Shown here one piece after another: positions 42,603 to 43,078 of a stretch of DNA of 43,078 nucleotides. Location: contig JAIDQQ010000052.1 of the NCBI GenBank assembly GCA_029062165.1, positions 24,434-67,511 on the forward strand, read 5' to 3'. The position numbers were made by a program, and so were the translations under genes. How positions within the stretch are numbered: the first letter of the stretch is position 1; the number at the start of each line of letters is the position of its first letter. Under the pieces are notes generated by a model. The model ran no database searches. It saw only the letters and a program-made list of their open reading frames with translations, and was not told the DNA's origin. The stretch is from Ruminococcus sp. (GTDB lineage Bacteria > Bacillota > Clostridia > Oscillospirales > Ruminococcaceae).

Positions 42603-42631
42603 TTGACATTCAGAAAACTTTGTATTATAAT
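42603..42631 (+). promoter_or_regulatory. Consensus promoter of the last BspA-like gene
   Basis: TTGACA, 17 bases, TATAAT, exact consensus, directly after the terminator T-run. Confidence 0.88.
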
Positions 42632-42656
42632 AAAATATAATAGGAGGTTTATATTT

Positions 42657-43078
42657 ATGAAAAAAATAAAAAAGATTTCTGCCGGAATTATAGCATTATG
42701 CCTTATTGGCAGTGTGACGGCTATTCCGGAAAATATCACACCGGTTGTAACGGTTGCAGAAAGTGCGGAAACAGTAAAATCCGGTACTTGTGGTGAGAAT
42801 TTAACATGGGTACTTGACAGTGAGGGTACATTAACTATAAGCGGTACTGGTGATATGGAAAATCACCGGTATTTGTGGCTACATGAGATACCATGGTATG
42901 ATAATATGGAATCTATTAAGAAAGTTATTATTGAAGACGGTGTAACGAATATTGGAAACTCGGCATTTGGTAGCTGTATAGGATTAACAGAAATAACAAT
43001 CCCTGATAGCGTAACAAGTATTGGTATTGGTGCATTTAAAGGCTGTACAGGATTAACAGAAATAACAATTCCCGATAG
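42657..43078 (+). CDS. Secreted BspA-type LRR protein, 3' truncated
   Basis: The first 140 residues of a protein cut by the window end. A signal peptide (MKKIKKISAGIIALCLIGSV, cleavage near 35), then the opening SGTCGENLTWVLDSEGTLTI, SGTGDMENH and PWYD, which is the usual start of BspA-like proteins. LRR_5 units of 23 residues begin (VTNIGNSAFGSCIGLTEITI, PDSVTSIGIGAFKGCTGL). The same opening in shorter form is seen in the LRR-dockerin gene at 32732. A dockerin further on is plausible but out of view. AGGAGG lies just before the ATG. Confidence 0.92.
   Translation, partial: MKKIKKISAGIIALCLIGSVTAIPENITPVVTVAESAETVKSGTCGENLTWVLDSEGTLTISGTGDMENHRYLWLHEIPWYDNMESIKKVIIEDGVTNIGNSAFGSCIGLTEITIPDSVTSIGIGAFKGCTGLTEITIPD

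Overview
The window looks like chromosomal DNA of a fibre-degrading gut or rumen Firmicute of the genus Ruminococcus, closest in style to R. flavefaciens. The reasons are the cellulosome parts (an X-module/dockerin C-terminus next to a sortase-anchored single-cohesin protein, plus three more dockerin proteins), Thr/Ser-rich linkers, BspA-type leucine-rich repeats, AT-rich DNA (roughly 40% GC by eye), strong AGGAGG ribosome sites and near-consensus sigma-A promoters. No phage, insertion sequence or CRISPR array was seen. Both ends cut through surface-protein genes.

Layout. 1-2193: end of a CttA/ScaB-like XDoc protein and a ScaE-like anchoring scaffoldin. 2272-2988 (minus): TtcA-like tRNA thiolation enzyme, divergent from a tight plus-strand cluster at 3131-8207 (galE, small membrane protein, ung, metF, methionine synthase activation protein, solute-binding lipoprotein). 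8278-10354: an epimerase-like protein and two small secreted or membrane proteins, each set off by hairpins. 10390-14639 (minus): aminotransferase, unknown protein, trpS, mazG, HU and rqcP, divergent from a SpoVB-like flippase (14807-16399). 16458-22392 (minus): lipoprotein, ferredoxin, O-antigen-ligase-like protein, N-terminal-dockerin M6 protease and RNase Y. 22807-24705: htpG with a perfect CIRCE operator. 24771-30127 (minus): a 51-residue membrane protein, an unknown protein, metG and a two-component system.

30287-35326 is the most accessory part: CAP-LRR-dockerin protein, low-GC acyltransferase, LRR-dockerin protein and two tandem zinc-ribbon/LRR paralogues without signal peptides. Five terminator hairpins here share the loop TGTNACAA, and two genes share an upstream block, one copy with a 21-T run. 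35411-38972 (minus): tRNA-Leu(GAG), tadA, a CPBP-like membrane protein lacking its catalytic residues, and an operon of membrane protein, SmtB-like zinc regulator and amidohydrolase with a candidate operator on its promoter. 39146-43078: two unknown proteins, nnr, a lipoprotein and the start of another BspA-like protein.

How it fits together. The XDoc protein, ScaE-like anchor, M6 protease, CAP protein and LRR proteins are candidate parts or clients of one cell-surface adhesion and degradation machine. Most of the rest is housekeeping: translation, RNA decay, DNA and metabolite repair, one-carbon metabolism and envelope building. The least explained items are the zinc-ribbon LRR pair with its repeated terminators, the 51-residue protein behind a consensus promoter, the long rny leader, and the SmtB-like regulator operon. 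All calls come from reading the sequence; no database search was run.
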